Below are positions 37,789 through 50,230 of a stretch of 64,000 nucleotides of DNA, one piece after another. The first letter of the stretch is position 1. Each line of letters opens with the position of its first letter. Under the pieces are notes generated by a model, which saw nothing but the letters and a program-made list of their open reading frames with translations, did no database searches and was not told the origin of the DNA. Origin of the DNA: Morinoia aosen (Eukaryota > Arthropoda > Malacostraca > Amphipoda > Talitridae); the NCBI GenBank assembly GCA_030386875.1, contig CM059567.1, positions 77,989,130 to 78,053,129 on the forward strand. Direction: 5' to 3'. The translations under genes were made by a program, and so were the position numbers.

Positions 37789-38217
37789 TGACTTGTACCA
37801 GTGAAGACGAACCCAGCCATTGTCGGTGACGTACATTCTGAGGAGACCGCTGCGCCTCCACCCAGCGAGCAGCCAGCACCTGGAGGCAGGTTCCGGCATG
37901 ACGCCAAGTTACTTAAGACTCAGCGCCGGGTGCGCAGAATTTTCTTGGCAAGAGACGCTAACTCGGCTAAGTCGCGCCAACTGAAGACTCTTGTTCGAAA
38001 GTTGAGTCTCTCGGGCAGCGATTGCTGGATTTACATAGAATTCAGCTGTCTAAAGCGACGAGAGGTTATTGCTTCTTTTTGTGAGAGCAGTTTTGCCTGG
38101 AAGTTTCGAAACACACCTTGCTTGTATTGCTCCACTGAAGGATGGCGCTGCAGCCGTGACGAGTTTTGTCTTCTGCGAGGATTGGAAAAGTTTGCGGCGC
38201 TGACGCCTGATGTGTAA
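37789..38217 (+). other. open frame in a GC-richer island, possible exon
   Basis: After a stop at 37789-37791 the frame is open for 141 codons to the TAA at 38215-38217, in sequence visibly richer in GC than its flanks. It holds no ATG at all, so it could only be an internal exon. The beginning (EETAAPPPSEQPAPGG) has a composition often seen in coding DNA, and an AG precedes at 37799. The later part is Arg- and Ser-rich with six cysteines and no known motif. A minus-strand frame overlaps part of it. Low confidence. Confidence 0.18.
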
Positions 38218-40193
38218 CCGCGCGCTGGAAGATGAGCAGCTTTTTCCCAAGTGTTTACACATCTGTATCATGAGCGCCTTAAACCTCTGTCTTGAACATA
38301 TTCTGAAGATAACGGAGAGATGAGTGCATAATACTTGACTTGACTAAACAGTATAGTTCTTTCTCGGTGAGGTAGCGTAGTCTATCATGAAATTTTTGAG
38401 GAGTTACAGGTGTTATTGACCTCAATCGAAAATATTGATGAGTTTATCATCGTGTAAAAGGATCATTGTACCATTCGTACACATATTAAGCTAACTTGAC
38501 TGTGAGCCCTTCTGATATGAAGCGCATCCAACCTACATTTAAATTCTTCGATTTTATTTGTTCCTAGAATATTCAGCAGATATATCTTTACCTGGAATTT
38601 ATAATAGGCCGCTAGTTACGATAAAAGCATAACTCTGCTATTCTGAACATGTTTTCTTAAAATTAATTTCACATTGCTTTATTTTCTTGTCATATATTAC
38701 AGACGAATTTTTGAAGGGAAAAGGTAAATCATTGAATTATTAAATGCATCAGTATGAACACGTGAAATGAGTTTTTATTGATATTTTATGAAGACCATAA
38801 AACCGTTCTTGCGCAAAGTGTAAGTCATTACTGCAGAATTTGCAGGAAAGCTCAATAATATTGGAGCAAAAACGAGTTGTTTTCAATTATTCATTCAAGC
38901 GCTTTGAAGTTTGGAAACAACAATTGGAAGCGCTGGCAAAATCCTTGATTTCAACATTGGATATTACCTCAGCGCATAATTTAAATGGCTTACATAAAAA
39001 ATTTTAAGTCGCACACATCATATTCAATTTAATGTACGACGTAATTCGCAATATTCATAATATGCAAAAATAAGATGAATTCGTTAAGTGATTTCACATT
39101 CAACTTGTTCAGACAACTTGGGTAATGACAAAATTCCTCCAGCCTCATAGCTTACAACCTATGAAACAGTGAGCTAAATTAGTTGCCTGCGTATCCAGTG
39201 AACAAAAAGAAAAAGTAAAACTGTTTATTTCCCAAATCTGTTGATATATTAAATGAATAACTACCAATTGGACTTGAAATATTTTCCAGCATAAAGCTCT
39301 TGAATTGATAATCAAAGCATAAGAAGCAAACAGCGTCGACTTCAGGGGATTTAATGTATAATTGAGAGAAGAAGCTTATGAATACTGTAAATATTGATGA
39401 AGAACGCCTTGAGGGGGCATTCCCCCCTTACATTCACACATGAGTTTTGGCTTCTGCAACAGCTGTTTATATTGGAGAAAGTATAATGAGCGGAAGTAAA
39501 TGGTCCTGCATCTAAAATTAAAAAATGGACATTGCGGAAATTTGAAACTAGTTCCTCGTGCATATATGTCAAAAAGTGCGTACATAGTAATTAACTCGCT
39601 GAAGTTAATTTACCACGTAACATTTTTCTAACTTTCTACCAAAATTATGTTGGCACAAACGATTTCCAAGAGTCAGAAACGCAAAAGGGTTTTCTTACAA
39701 GGCTAACAAAAATGTTTTACTATTGTAAAAAGAGAAAACCAAAACGTAAGTTTCCAAAAAGTTTTTAGCAAATTTCAACACATTAGATTAAAGAAATTCC
39801 ATAATACAGTGTTATATTTTTTACATTTTACCCAAGGAAATAAAGCGAAAAATATTCTAAAAGCTATAGATAGCATGCAGTGGTTGAATCAACTACGAGC
39901 AATGTCGTAAAAAATATGCTCTTTCAGTTTGCTATAAGTTAGGAAGACTAAAACAACTTAAGACACTCGACTTAACAGACAAAAATAGTTATAATGATTT
40001 TCAAGTAATAAAAAAGGGTGGGCCTACATAATTTATTAAAAAAATCGTTCAACACTCACGTCTGAAGCAAATAAACGTTTTCTCTTAAATAAATTTCGAT
40101 TCTGGTGCATAATAAAATGTGCAAAAATATGTGAGATGACAATAGGCTCAAAAATTCTAAGCCCCAGATTAAGTTTAATTCAATTTTTATTCA
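38218..40193. other. AT-rich spacer
   Basis: Strongly AT-rich with many homopolymer runs and no tandem structure or open frame over 75 codons. Nothing recognised. Confidence 0.5.
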
Positions 40194-40600
40194 TATATTG
40201 AGATACAGAAGCACACGACACTCACAGTGATAGTGATAAATCTATTTTCAAAGTAGGTAGTGAATTAGTGTACTAATTTTATTTACCGAAATACCAGTTA
40301 TTTCTGGTAAATGATTTATTCCATGATGGTCGCACAGTGCTTAATCAAAATGATTTTCAGTTTTTGCTATAAAATTAAAAGTTTCATCTAGCTACATTTA
40401 GTTAACGACTTCATTGTTCAGCATACTTGAAAAAAAGGTCTCAAATAGAACACACAAAAATGAGCCAGTTACCAGCTTCCTAATGGAAACATCGGGAAAA
40501 TCAGGAAACAGTAATGCACATGAAACGTTTTCGGTGCCTTATTCTCTCGTTATTACCCATTATAGCATACAGAAACATGATACATGAGATAAAATGAAAG
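40194..40600. repeat. unclassified dispersed repeat, copy B
   Basis: The second member of the family seen at 25855-26300, same orientation. It shares the GTACTAATTTTAT block, CAGTTATTTCTGG, a TTAACGACT block, and CTTATTCTCTC with the ATACATGAGATAAAATGAAA-like end near 40600. It is about 40 bp shorter than copy A because of several small gaps, and no target-site duplication could be fixed for either copy. Confidence 0.7.
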
Positions 40601-43200
40601 CACTGTGATTGATTAAATTGTTTGAAGGCAACAAAAAGCTACTAAGTTTCTACTTTACTCATTAACATCATTTTTCATGACTGTACTATGGAGGCCTAAT
40701 GTGAGGTCATTGCATTAGGTCTAATAAGGAAAACAATGTACGAGTAGAAATGCGAAATCGACATTGCTACCGAAGGAAACGCCATCAGATATGTAGATAA
40801 TTAATTTACTCGAACAAAGAATGAGACCAAAAAAGCCAAATTAGCCTTTTCCTACTCACCGTTCTCAAATGTCATTTTTTTTAAATATAACTGTCTAAAA
40901 ATATCAAAATTAGTGAGGGTCACATAAATGGCCTCGCCGCCACCCCAGTTCAGAGCCGAGTTAGTGCTGACGCCGCTGGGGCCAGGTCCACTCAACCACA
41001 ACGCTCCTTCCGAAGATGTGAACCGATATTCGGAATATCAAATTTACAGCACAGTGTTCCAATCTGCCCTCCAGGAGTATTCTAAGTAATTTAGAAATAA
41101 CATCACACCATACTTTATTCCAAATCACGCTTCGTTACCCAGCAGATAAAGGTAATATTACAGCGCAACAGCCACAGGATGAGAAGTTCTAAAGACTCGG
41201 CAGTGGAAATGTTGTTATGCCTACTAATACGCAAAAGAAAACTTCTCTCAAGTGTATAAAGATATCCTATAATGTTAATTACAAAACAATATTTGGTAAT
41301 TATATCTGCTGCTATTTGAAATTCCACAGCGAGAGAGTAAAAAACTCGAATCTGCCCCGCATTTACGCCTTGCGGACTTGTTAGCTGAACTGTGTAATTT
41401 ACGTATTATTGCAATCTACGAGTTATGTTTAGTAGCCTACCTGTAAGATATAAAACAGTCTTTTATGAACGGTTGAAAACTGAATACGAGCATCGAACCA
41501 CATATCGAACCCAAACTTTGCTATCTGCGCAAGTCTGAAGTAAGATATTGCGTATGGCCACTGCATTCTATACAATAACTGCCATTCATTTCGATAGTCC
41601 TTCAGAATAATGCTTGAACGTTTTCGAGCTTACCTGTGCAGTCATGAGTATGTTAACACAAATGAACAGGTACAACTGCACACGAAGAAAACAAAAAGTT
41701 TTAAGCAGTGCCAGGATTATTTCAACCGATGTAAGTGTGGATATCAGGCATGCACTATATATAGAGCACGCACGATTGCTCCGACCTTCTGTACGTCTGC
41801 AACTGTGGAAACAATAAAGCAGAGTTACATGGTATGCATACTGAGGGGACACACTGCAGCCATTTATACTGTATTACAACTGAGTTCGTACAGGGATGTC
41901 TGAGCAGGCATAGCTGCATGCACCACCACTTGCAGACTATAGAAAAGAAGGGGAGACGCTACAGCCAAGCAACGATTTGACCGAGCGATGACGGAAGATT
42001 CGTTCAAATAATAAATTAATTAATATCTTCGATTCATTTTTGTGAAAGAATTTTCTCAAAGTCCGCTATTGCTATGATGTTTTTTGATTGTGCGTAAATA
42101 AATACGGACTTGGTCTTAGAACTGCTAAAGGAGCGCAGAGAGAAGGATATCTCTCTAACTAGGATATAGCGGAAAAGACTAAGCAATTTTTGCATTTTTG
42201 CCAAGTTTGCTCTCAAATTATGCATTGCACAGTGTGAATTTCTCGAAATGAAAAACCTTGCAAGAAGTTTTTATGAAATCAAAAACTTAATTATCCTCCC
42301 CTGTTCAATTAAGTATTAAATCAGTCCTGGCATTTACCTTCGCTGGAAATGTCCTTACATTCTCTATTGAAGGGTAAGACCTTAGGGAAGGAGAGGCTTC
42401 TCAGTTCCCTCGCCACACGTCACCATATTCTGTACCTGCATGTGAGTTGAACCTGAGAACCACTGCATGTAAGTTCATAGCTCCACAGATGGGGTGCAAT
42501 ATCTTGATGAAATTGATTGAGCGATGCAAGCCCGATCCCTCGTTCAATTTTATACTCTTCTACTTGCATCCATCTTACAACTAATTGGAAATTGGACAAA
42601 ACTCCACAATAGCAAAGGAGTAGGAATTGTACGGTTTCAGTCTCTATAAAATGAGAATTTGATGTTCATTGCAAGCTGTTTGTCAAAGAAAATTCTTGTT
42701 AGCTATAATTAATTGCAGGATCGCTCAATGTTATAAAATTGTGGCAAATATGAATTATAAGATTATTCGACAAGAGCGAAAAAGAGCACATACTTTGTTC
42801 TTCGTCCATCCGTATAGCCGTGTGTTCCTAGTTCAATTTACATCACTATTTCATATTAGAGAGAAGTGAGAAAACGTTAATCGAGGATTGAGAATCTCTC
42901 AGATGATCGATGGAAGTCTGCTGACCCAAATACTATAATAGGAAAAAATACTGAAAGAGTGCGAAAAAAGTAGCCCCTAAAATAAAACTGCTCAAGAATA
43001 AAACTGTTATCTGAAAGTTTTAAAGGAAGAGTGGGTTGAAGAAGTTCGCTTGAATTAAAGAAAAATCTCACTGTCAATACAAAGCTCAAAAAGATTCTCC
43101 GTTACTTCCATGTCTGATTTTATGTACGAAAATATTTTACAGTAAAGTCGAACGTATCCCACGTATACATAGAGCTATATAATTTTAAGTTGCTGTTTAT
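40601..43200. other. spacer
   Basis: A short GC-rich patch lies at about 40930-41040. CACTATATATAGAGC near 41753 is a TATA-like word in a less AT-rich setting. Open frames are all under 100 codons without recognisable domains. Confidence 0.4.
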
Positions 43201-43880
43201 TTTGGAATTAGGTTCCACAATTGACGGTGCAATACCCAGTAAGACTTCTCTGGCCAACGACCGAAGCCTGAGTACCAATAAGATGCATAATTCGTTTCAA
43301 TAAATTTTACTTTACTGCGCAGCTTAAAAACCATTCCGCCGAGCCAGCGCAGAAATCCAAGGACTCTAACCAGTCGACATCACCAAATTCTGCCCTCACC
43401 ACAAAATGAGGGCAAGCTGATCCGAGGCTGCATATCCCGTTGTCTTTTAATGCCTCCAGTTTTATTCACAAATTTGTTCGAGTTGGAGACGCCGGTGAAA
43501 TCTCCTGGGCCTCGCGACCTCAAAACTGCTCCCTTTTAATTTGATTTATTCAAAGCGGAAGGAAGGCAGAATAAATTTATCATCAATTTTCTGAGGCTGT
43601 GGCTCGTGAAATTTCTATCATTTGGCCGCTTGTCGATTTAAAAAGCGGGCCCTACTAAACGGCGTCTGAATATTAGAAGGAGCTCACCCTACACCACCGG
43701 AACCGATTCCTCGTCGGACCTCACCGTCCCTCAGACGATAAAAATCATCACTGGCACGGTAACTAGTGCTGCGAGTACTGCAGTTGAGCTGTGTAAGTAC
43801 CAACGAGTCAGAAAACTTAACCGTCATCACCGAAGATGGATCACAACGTAACTATTGTGACTAACACTTCAATCTTACAG
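43201..43880. promoter_or_regulatory. GC-richer island, possible regulatory element or exon
   Basis: Moderately GC-rich with TTTTAATTTGATTTATTC (homeodomain-like words) at about 43536. A plus-strand frame from about 43640 stays open for roughly 70 codons past a donor-like TGTAAGTACC near 43793. No protein similarity was recognised. Enhancer and exon are both possible. Confidence 0.18.
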
Positions 43881-46800
43881 CGATATTTATTTAATGGCAG
43901 GTACCAGATGCGTTCGGTTCCAATTATTACTAATTCAAAAATTGCATTTTGTTTCCACGTATGTCTAACACGGGATTATTAAATTAGTAAGATCGTAAGA
44001 CGCAACCCATACTCTGAACACCAAATCCTCCATTGCGCATCGAACTGCTGAGAGTATAATGAAGAACACTGTGGAAAAATGTTTTATTTTATTCCCCCCG
44101 TGAGTGCGCTGAACGGGATTATCCTTCTGCACATCTTGTAGCCGCTCAAGAATACGTAGAATTCAAAAGTTAACCTTAAGGGACGTACTGATGGTGCCAT
44201 TAGTGTACTTTGGGGAACTAGCGCTGCTCAGTGGTTACCCGACCTTGCTGTCCACCACAAAATCAGCAACACATGTTGCAAGAGTCTGTCAGGGGTGTAG
44301 GTTGCAGTTTGGCAGCCTTTATCTGTGTATACTATACTTCTCTCCGAAGTGGAGGAAAGCCGGTGTACTGTGAAACCAATTTGCCACATAAGTGTCTTCG
44401 GTTTTATTATCGTTCATTCTCAATTCATATTTTTTTCACGTCGAAGTGCTTACCACGTGGTTTGGTAGCGTCACAAGTTGCGCTAAAAGATACACTGAAA
44501 ATCAGGATCCTATGATAAGCTTCGGTACGAAAAGATTATGCTATCAGTTCAACATGCACTGATGAAACAGCAATCTATCAACTTTGAGTGTGGAACCTCA
44601 TTTATAATAATCATCATAGTAATATTAATAAGGATATTTTTGCCTCGTGCTTAATTTCAACCACAAACCTTCGTCAAAAAATACAGATAATTTTATATAA
44701 TTAGTGTTAGGGGTTAAGAGGTATTGCCTCTGATAACTGTGTGGAGACAGCCCAAGATTAAAAGATTTTGGGTACGAATGTACTGTCCATTTTATATGAA
44801 TTACTTTCATCATGAACAATATGGCTGCGATTTGATCAAAAGATCGACTGCCCGTGTCTTGGGCGAGCAAAATTGATTGAAAGAATTATTTTCAGGGATG
44901 AATTTCTCAAAAAGCCATACCTTGATTTAATTTCAGTATCGATGAGGCTAATATTTCCGAACTCGTCAGTCATTCGATCAAATTAATATAATTTTCCATC
45001 ATCTAAAAATCTTTATATTGAAATTGTTTTCACCAATCATGCAAATTCTAGGATGAAAATTTGAAAATGAACACAACAGCAATGGCTCTGTGTAGGTATT
45101 ATTGTTTATTGAATATTGTAGATAAACACAGCCTCATTTTTCATGGAGAAGCACGTTTATCGCTTGCCACTGATTTATAAACTAACTTGCCTCCAGTCTG
45201 ACGCAAAAAAGTACTATTATTTTATGGAAAAATTTGTCTTTCAAATAAATGATCCCATGCTTGGATCAAACAGTGATGCAAACAAAAAGCAGGATTCACG
45301 AATCGAAACTATTTATTTGAGATACTTTTATAGAACCTTTGTGTGCTATTTTCATGATAAAATTGCTCCGAAAATTAACTTGTCTGTCGTCTGATTCTCA
45401 GTCATACCCTGATTTTTTTACTGTGAGTGCTCAAATATTTCCAACATCAGTCAAAAGTGAACGGAGTAATTGGCGTATGTGACAAGAACGCATCACTCGG
45501 CTGAGGAATAATAGGACAAGGTATATTGCAAGTCCAGCGTGAGGATAAAGCCCTTCAGTTGCCGCGGGGCGACGGGTGTCGGAATAGCAAATCTTTTAAA
45601 GTGCTCGCCAAGTCTCTTGAAGGATCGCCCGTCAAACTCCTGACAGATGATGCGACGGTTGGAGCCTCCGACACCTCCACTCCTAAGTACGGACGCCAAG
45701 GCGCCGATAAGCACAGAAAACACGTAGAATCTAATGCTAAAAGACCGTTTGACGTACAAGTTTCGATGGAAACAATCCATGAAGGAAGTATGACCAAAGA
45801 AAACTGTGAACGTATGCTCTGTAGGCGGCAGTAAGAAAGTTTAAACACGCAACTCGGAAACCAAATTAGAAGTAACGTTAGATTCTTGCCGACAACAGAC
45901 GATGAGACAGGAGAGACGCAGTCGATGCTTCGTGCAATGGTGTACGATTAGACCTGAGAAGCAGAATACTTGTACATTACGGAAACCGTTGGTGCAAAAA
46001 GTTTCGTACCACAGATCGAACTCTATGACACGCACAGTACAGGAACGAACTCTGATGCCTCTCCAAAAGAGATGCAAACTCGGCTAGTAGGGAAAAATTA
46101 TGCGTAGTAAAATAGCCTATAATTCTAGAGTTTAGTGCAAACTGAATCTCTGAGCCATGTTAAAGCGATGTAAACAAGCCGTATAGAATCTAGGAAAATA
46201 GCTGCGCTCATAAAGAATGAGTGGATATTCTAGTGGTATACAGGATCGGATTGCATTCATTGAGATGTGGCGAGCAGAACTGTCGGAAAGGCTATCGCAG
46301 CGAGTATAATAATTGGAAAATAATGAGAGCAAAATTCAGGCTCCCTCAATTATTTACATGACTGTTCCTAAATAAAAATATTAGACGTACATTCTGATTT
46401 CAGAGTCTGAAGGCGACTCGCATAACAACTTTAATATGAAGAAAGGAGAAATCAGTTACGTTTTTGGAAAACCCAACGAATAACAATATACCAGTAAATT
46501 GAAGTGAAAATAGCAAAACAGTCAGGGATAACCTACACAGCCTAATTGACTGAAATGTACGTTCAATATTAAAATAATAAGTAAGCTTGTCGGATAAAAA
46601 AGCGTCACCAATAGTTATTCGAGTTCCAGTTATTCGTTCATCAATCGGTGTCTTAAGCTATGACCAAAATTTAAATTATATGCGAGTACTGAAAAATTTT
46701 CAGTCTCCATTCAAGCCTGAAAATGTACAGATTGGTTTCTTAGTTGTTCCACTACGATGGGACGCAGGCAAGATGTGGCAAAAAGGGCCTATTGCACTTG

Positions 46801-48568
46801 GTCGGGCTGACGTACACCCAGAAAAAGAAGTAGTGGACTCCGCTAATGTTTTGCGCTTCACTGTTAAACGAGCGTACTAACAATGAAAACAATCCAGTAC
46901 ATACGACAATTCAAAGTAAAATGGAGGTCAGATTCTAATTCTAAAGTCTAGTAGTTTTGCATCAAGGATGGGACTACTGCAAATCGTCAATGATGGTTCA
47001 TCTCCTGCTGTTGTTGAACGCACTCTTTGTAGGGAGATCCATGCAATGTACATATGGAGTAGACTTACACTAAAACGGCTTATTTTAACACCTACCCACA
47101 TGACCACTCGTTCAAATTGGCCAAAACACACGCTCATTGGACGGTAGAGAAGTAAAGTGTCATGTGGTCTGATGCATCGTGATTCTGTCTTTATAGCAAT
47201 GATGCTCGCCATCGTGTTCATCGAAGACCTTATGAAGCATTCAGCGAAGTCTATGTGCAAATAGCAATGAAAGGAGGAGTAGTGTCTGGCTTGTTTTAAA
47301 GTTGTTTCAACTACACTAGTGTCAGGGATTCTCAAAATGAACAATCCGAATTACTGACATTAGAATCCTACTTCTTTCTGTTCTTGCGGTGTGACCTCTT
47401 GGTATCGGGTCTTATTGTCTTCTCGCTCTCATAAGTATATCCCGACCCAGGTATATAGAAAGTTTGCATTGCCTTAATAATTTATTTTCAAATATTGTAA
47501 AATAAGATTTAGTCCTCGTTGTCGCATATTTAACTTAGTTACTGTTTAGAGTCTTAATTAGTTCGTTCTTTGCAGGCGGCACTGTGGTGGACACCTCAAA
47601 GAGCTTGTTCCGTAGCTGATGACTGATCGCTGTTTGTTCTACCTGCTTCTTCTTCGGGCTTCGGTCGTGCTACCCGATGGAGTGTATAATCTTAGAATAT
47701 TTTTATTCTGGGCACGGGATCTAAATTTAAAGAATTTGACTTCTATGCTACGGATTCAGTGTACTCAATTATTTGTGTGAACGTGATACCTTCTGTCTGT
47801 AAAATTAAAGTCTAATAATGAATTCGTGTTAAATCCCGTATCGTCGGAAGTATAAGGGGTGGCTGGAACTCTAACAAATGTAACAACTGCAGCAAGTGTT
47901 ATTAGTTCAGCCCTTGGCTTGAACAAGCGACTTAAACCCCAACAACCAGTATACCTAAACTGGTTGAGGTATCAGTAAAACTGAACACGCGTGGCTACAC
48001 TGAGCTGCTAAAAATAAAAGTTTTGCCATTTTCCAAATATATGAACAAAGAAAGACATATTGGTTTTCTTATCTTTCAGTATGACAACTGCATGATTAGG
48101 CTAGAACTGTCATTAATTGTCATGATGGTTATTCAAGATGTGTCGTGCTTTTAAATAAGCCAACTTACTACCCAGACATGAACCTAAGAGGAACATTAGT
48201 GAGACCACCTCGACCGACAAGTTAGAAGTTGAGATGATCATCCACGTACTGTGGCTGCACTTTGAGATCAGTTTAAAGTGCTTAAAATCGACCAGACGTA
48301 CTTAAGACAGTTGTAGACAATACCGCGTACAATCGCCGCCGTCATTCATGCTTGTGGAGGTCTTAAACAATTTCAGTCCCACGGAACAAGTTTATGACCG
48401 TAGGCTAATGTAAGTAAATGGAATTTTCAACTATATAAAAGTGTAACCATAAGCGTGGATATGTAATATTTATGCTTTCTTTGTGCTGAAATAACACTGG
48501 ATTTCAGGTGTTGGGACCCGAAATTATGACATGAGGAACTAAATTTTTAGCAATCAGCTCACATGTCA
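43881..48568. other. spacer, no gene recognised
   Basis: 45490-45850 is GC-richer and open in three overlapping frames (102 codons plus; 95 and 97 codons minus), none with recognisable similarity. 47390-47874 has some features of a decayed LTR (see findings). CAACCAGT and ACTGGTTG at 47943-47966 form an 8-bp hairpin. The remaining sequence is AT-rich. Confidence 0.35.
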
Positions 48569-48650
48569 AGTCCTGCTGCAGTGGGTGCTCACCACCAGAC
48601 GTGTGCTGCTAGTCCTGCTGCAGTGGCTGCTCACCATTAGAAGTGTGCCA
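48569..48650. repeat. 42-bp direct duplication, two copies
   Basis: AGTCCTGCTGCAGTGG begins at 48569 and again at 48611, each time followed by a TGCTCACCA word and then AGACGTGTGC or AGAAGTGTGCC. A few point differences separate the copies. Confidence 0.88.
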
Positions 48651-50151
48651 CAAGCATAGCAGGTGGAAATATGTGTCACGAAATAAAGAATTACTTCATG
48701 ATCTGGTAATGGAGTAATGAAGTTCTCTTCGTTAATTAGAGTTCAGCTACAAAAAATTGTCTACTTTCAGAAACAATAGTTTAAATTGAGTATCAAGAGT
48801 GGATTAAACTTCAAGCGATACTTGATGATGTAATCAATGCCTCATAAGTGAACAAATAAACAGAAATAAATTAGTTACCTTTCTGATAAATTGATAAATT
48901 TTCCAAATTTTCATGAAGAAACAAGCGCCTTAGCCTCTTTATGTCAGCCTCGAACTCAATAGCTTGGTGAGAACCAAGACCTAATAACTTGCAGCCATTC
49001 ATTTCATTTGAAGTTGAACGCGCTATTGACCATGGAAACACGAATTCAAGATGCCTGGGTCTTAAGATCATCAGAAGAATCGTGTTACTGAAAGATATGT
49101 TCACGCAATTTTTTCCTTGAACATTTTCTTTGGCCATCCATGCAGAGATATGTAAATCACGTTGCAAAAGTTAAGATGAGACCCTTATTTTGCTTAACTT
49201 TGAAAGCTAGGCAAATTACAAATTAAAATATAAAATTCAAGATTAGAAACACCTACTAACTTAGGCTTTGCTGGTTTGTTAATTCGTCCATTGATATTAA
49301 GATTTGCATTTAATAGCCGCGTTGATCAAAACTTAATGATATCTATAGGGTTGGAAACACCTTTAACGTCCCAAACTCTTTTAGTCTCATCTTAACCATG
49401 ACATTATAAGCACTAATTTTTAGCCCACAAAGATGCTCAGGTATTCATGTAAAGTTTGAGGGGAAATATGAGAGCTGATAAATTATGCCACGAGGCCCAA
49501 AGGATACTCAAAAAGATACTCAAAAGATTCACGAAGGTCAACAAAGCGCTCAGAGCTTAACCGTTCTAATGACTTTGCAGACGATATTTTATCTCTGTAT
49601 CTTAGATCGATGAGGCTGGATATCACACTTAATCTTCACCTGAAAATGAGTATTTACAATGCCTCTTGCAGCACTGACATGTATGGCATGGAAAAACAGT
49701 AATTATGCTGGCATCAATTATTTTTTTCCGGGCGGCACCGGGCCAGCATTATTCCTAAATACAGTAAATCTTCTCCTAAAACTGGAAGAATGAACTCTTC
49801 TGAAAAGCTTTGGGCTACAAAGCTCCGAGATACTTCCAGAAAGAAAAAGTATCCGGAGAATTTCTTTTAAAACGGAGAAGCTTGTTCAGTTTGGAGAGGT
49901 TGCCGAAGGTGGCGGTGTGGCCGGCGCCGGGAAGTTGGCGCCTTAAGACGCTTTTCTTTGATTTACTCGAAAAGTTACCAGAATTTATGCGCATTTGGTG
50001 CGCCCCAGGACCGACCAAAGTAAGGGCTCAGGTAGAGTCCTGCGGGGCTTTTCTGTTCGACCACTCCATCATGTCCCCGCGGATGAGACGCTGGCTGCTT
50101 CTAAACTTCTCATGAGTGTATCGTGAGACGCAATGAAAACAGAGGTTATAC
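48651..50151. other. spacer with GC-richer island at about 49720-50110
   Basis: The AT-rich part includes a site cluster at about 49270-49340 (GTTAATTCG, ATTTGCAT octamer, GTTGATCAAAAC). The 49720-50110 island is open on the plus strand for 101 codons without a recognisable domain and contains GCGCCTTAAGACGC, a self-complementary word. Confidence 0.35.
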
Positions 50152-50230
50152 TTTTGTGATTATCAATTTTGTGACAATCAATTTTGTGACGATCAATTTT
50201 GTGACAATCAATTTTGTAATAATCAATTTT
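50152..50230. repeat. 15-bp tandem repeat, five copies
   Basis: GTGA or GTAA recurs every 15 bp (50156, 50171, 50186, 50201, 50216) in the unit GTGACAATCAATTTT. ATCAAT in each copy resembles a homeodomain half-site. Small simple array, probably of replication-slippage origin. Confidence 0.92.

Noticed and set aside
45493-45848. Secreted-protein-like first exon on the minus strand (hydrophobic FYVFSVLIGALASVL)
   Set aside because: Three overlapping frames are open here and no splice donor of good quality follows; a leader-like stretch alone is not enough.
48430-48450. TATATAAAAG as a core promoter
   Set aside because: The surroundings are AT-rich, where such words are expected, and nothing transcribed can be pointed to downstream.
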